DNA from: Mesorhabditis belari
Taxonomy: Eukaryota > Nematoda > Chromadorea > Rhabditida > Rhabditidae
DNA length: 64,000 nt
Direction: 5' to 3'
Assembly (NCBI GenBank): GCA_958450365.1
Contig: CAUEEP010000924.1
Span: 310,001-374,000, forward strand
Below are positions 61,331 through 64,000 of the stretch, in pieces. Position 1 is the stretch's first letter; each line of letters begins with the position of its first letter. The position numbers were made by a program, and so were the translations under genes. The notes beneath the pieces were generated by a model. The model saw only the letters and a program-made list of their open reading frames with translations. It ran no database searches and was not told the origin of the DNA.

Positions 61331-61964
61331 TCAAGTTCATTTCTTGATGTTTTCCAATTTGCAAAAAGCTTTTTGTATCATCAATCTGCGTATTGTTATG
61401 GTTTTCTTTACCTTTCAACAGAGCCGACAAATACTTTTGAACTCATTCGCTCTTTCCAAGCAGCACTTTCATGACTACCATGGAGTGGCTTTTGAAATAC
61501 CAAATGCCGAACATTATTTGGCCAAATATTTACAGTTTAACCATAGATTTTGGCACATTTCTCTAGAAGTGTGTCTCTTTTCTCTTCTCTAGAAGATCTC
61601 TAGAAGGAAATCTTGTAATGATTTTTGTCAATACTGCTCAAAAAGAATGCCCAAAAATGGAAAACACCTTTAGTAAACCTTTAGTAAACCTTTAGTAGAC
61701 TAATTTCTTCATATTCTGTACTGAAAAATGAATAAGCAACGATTGTCAGTGTGCCAGAAGGCATGGGTTTTAAGCAGAAAGTAGAGAAACAAAGTCAGAA
61801 ACAAAGTTCTTATATTTTTAGGTTCCTGAGAAGTCAGTTTTTTAGTTTTTGAAGCCTACTTTCTGCATTGATTTCCTCATTTCATTCAATGCTAATTGGA
61901 AAAGGATTGGGAAAGATTGGGCACTTAGTGTGACAGAAAACGTGCGTTTTAAGCACAAAATGCT

Positions 61965-62475
61965 GGATGTTTGAGCCATGTTTGAGCTAGGTTTAAGCCA
62001 TCTTTGACCCATCTTTGAGCCATCTTTGAGCCATGTTTGAGCCATGTTTGAGCCATCTTTGAGCCATGTTTGAGCCATGTATGAGCTATGTTTGGGCCAT
62101 GTTTGAGCCATGTATGAGCTATGTTTGGGCCATGTTTGAGCCATGTATGAGCTATGTTTGGGCCATGTTTGAGCCATGTATGAGCTATGTTTGGGCCATG
62201 TTTGAGCCATGTATGAGCTATGTTTGGGCCATGTTTGAGCCATGTTTGAGCTATGTTTGAGCTATGTTTGAGCCATCTTTGAGCCATGTTTAAGCCATGT
62301 TTGAGCCATGTTTGAGCTATGTTTGGGCCATGTTTGAGCCATGTTTGAGCCATGTTTGAGCCATGTTTGAGCCATCTTTGAGCCATGTTTGAGCCATCTT
62401 TGAGCCATCTTTGAGCCATCTTTGAGCCATGTTTAAGCCATGTTTGAGCCATCTTTCAGCCATCTTTCAGCCAAT
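61965..62475. repeat. GAGCCATGTTTGAGCTATG array
   Basis: Twelve-bp units of GAGCCATGTTTG/GAGCTATGTTTG. A 35-36-bp higher-order unit is repeated five times at 62065-62235. Open frames of 133 and 167 codons on the minus strand are artefacts. Confidence 0.95.
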
Positions 62476-63383
62476 AAAATACTAGCTGTCTGCTCTTTTT
62501 ATTGCCCTTTCTTTTCAATCATTGTTTTATATCTTTTTAATCTTGTTTTTATCTATTTTTGATTTTAGATCTTGTTCTCTATCACCTTTCTTCACAGAAT
62601 CACAAAATTTCACTTCCTCTTTTCCAATTTTCCAAATATTTTCTCGACATCAAAGATATTCTGATCCCAAGGTTTTCACGCCGAAAAAAGCCCATAAGAA
62701 AATTGAAATTGAATATTTATAATTTATAGAGAAGTGAGAATAAAGGGATGGGCTACGAAAGATTTTCAAAAGAAAGCGAAAATATTCAGAGAAATGTAGG
62801 TGCAAAGAAAACATCGGAGCTCTTCTCAAAATTAGGCTTCACCCCATCTTTTTGCGAATCTTTCTTTGAAGAATCAGCTATTCAGTGAAGGCCTTCTAAT
62901 AAGCTGGGGTTGAAGAAAAGAAAATTTTGTGAGAAATCCGGGAAAAAGAGGAAAAAAGAGAAAAAAAGAGAAAAGAAGAGATTTCTTTTTCCCCCCCAAA
63001 ACGTACACAGGTTTTTCGGAGATTTTTTGGGCGGCTTGGGCACAGTAGGGCCAATTAGGAGCCAGTTATTCATTGTAAAAGACCACCCACGTTTGGCTTG
63101 GGTTTCAAGAATTTTCAAGAATTTTCAAGAACAATTTCTTCTTCAAAATCTTAAATACGTTTACATTATAGCCTAATATTTCTCAGTCGCATTCTTTTCG
63201 AGTTCACAACCGATTACGAGTGTTGCTTTAGTTTGAACAAACTTTCTAATAGTGAATCTAACTATAAACCAACTAGAAACCCATTTCCAAAGTTGGTTTC
63301 TTTAAACTTGATCATTTTCTCAATTCTGGATTGATTTCGAATGTTGCTTTGGGCGGTTGGGCGTTTGTTTGGGTGTTTTTACA
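62476..63383. other. No supported gene
   Basis: AT-rich unique sequence with a purine tract at 62920-62985. I see no acceptable splice pattern or protein. Confidence 0.4.
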
Positions 63384-63860
63384 TATCGGACATTTGATAA
63401 ACGCCCCGCCTCCTTTGCCATTGGCAATCTAACTTTGAGCTCAAATATCTTGATGTTGGGCTGTTCAATTTGAATAGATTTTGTACCCATCGACAGAGAA
63501 AGACTTGGAGCATCTAATGATATTAAGAATATTTAAATTGGACAGCCCAACACCGAGATATTTAAGCTCAAAGTTGGATTGCCAATGGCAAAGCGGGCGG
63601 GGCCTCGCGTATGAAAGACCGCATCGCCCCGCCCCCTTTGCCTGGACCGCTTTTGCCATTGGCAATCCAACTTTGAGCTCAAATCTCTTGGTGTTGAGTG
63701 GTCCAATTTAAATAGATTTTGTACCAATCGATAGAGAAAGACTTGGCGAATCTAATGATACCAAGAATATTTAAATTGGACAGCCCAACACCAAGAGCTT
63801 TGAGTTCAAAGTTGGATTGCCGATGGCAAAGGGGGCGGGGCGCGTATCAAATGTCCGATA
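63384..63860. mobile_element. Double palindrome with TATCGGACATTTGATA ends
   Basis: The outer ends TATCGGACATTTGATAAACG and, inverted, TATCGGACATTTGATACGCG enclose two successive palindromes of about 200 bp. Each palindrome has arms with TTTGCCATTGGCAATC and TTGAGCTCAAAT and a centre near AGAGAAAGACTTGG. The joint is GC-rich (GGGCGGGGCCTCGCG). A tandem dimer of a foldback element is the simplest reading. Confidence 0.8.
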
Positions 63861-64000
63861 AGCGATTACGAATCTTCAATCAAATCAAATCTATTAATTG
63901 TGTAATAGTTCTCTTGTTTGAGCCTCTGCAATGTTTATGAAATGTCTCACAATCTTGTTTTTAACATTTTAACCTCATAGACAAATTTGGCTTCAGATTT

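Noticed and set aside
61842..62452. 133- and 167-codon AQTWLKHG-type frames
   Set aside because: Minus-strand readings of the GAGCCATGTTTG array.

Overview
This window reads as nuclear DNA of a nematode. The grounds are AT-rich sequence, spliced genes with short introns ending in TTTCAG or TTNTAG, interstitial TTAGGC tracts (the nematode telomere unit), abundant Tc1/mariner debris, and two genes whose products match nematode presynaptic proteins exon by exon. No bacterial gene organisation is present. Most of the long open frames in the window are minisatellites read through in several frames and are not genes.

Layout. At 577-6064 (+) lie the last nine exons of a liprin-alpha (SYD-2) gene with its three SAM domains; a canonical tRNA-Arg(UCG) sits antisense in its upstream intron at 102-174. 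At 11159-11585 (-) are the last two exons of an unidentified gene, with a poly(A) signal. At 19279-25840 (+) seven phase-consistent exons encode the C-terminal part of a cysteine-rich single-pass membrane protein that I do not recognise. At 28759-43746 (-) a complete complexin gene of six exons codes for 164 residues, with a first intron of about 8.2 kb. At 56499-57274 (+) is a Lys/Pro/Ala-rich repeat protein, probably a pseudogene because of a frameshift. A possible terminal exon at 38601-38744 (+) lies antisense inside complexin intron 1. Liprin-alpha and complexin both act at the presynaptic release site; here they lie within 38 kb, but on opposite strands and without shared regulatory sequence that I can see.

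The rest, over 90 percent, is repeats. (1) DNA-transposon remnants: mariner, maT-like and Tc1-like fragments with decayed transposase pieces, and several MITE/foldback families, including one with intact 8-bp target duplications at two sites. (2) About 25 separate minisatellites (unit 10-66 bp), nearly every locus with its own unit. Several sit inside transposons, or in only one arm of a foldback. (3) Fourteen tRNA-like sequences with recognisable A and/or B boxes. Eight of them form four divergent head-to-head pairs, many are followed by a T-rich tail of the form TTTTGGCTTTTT, and one lies with a reverse-transcriptase fragment inside a 26-bp-TIR element. This set is the best candidate for something undescribed.
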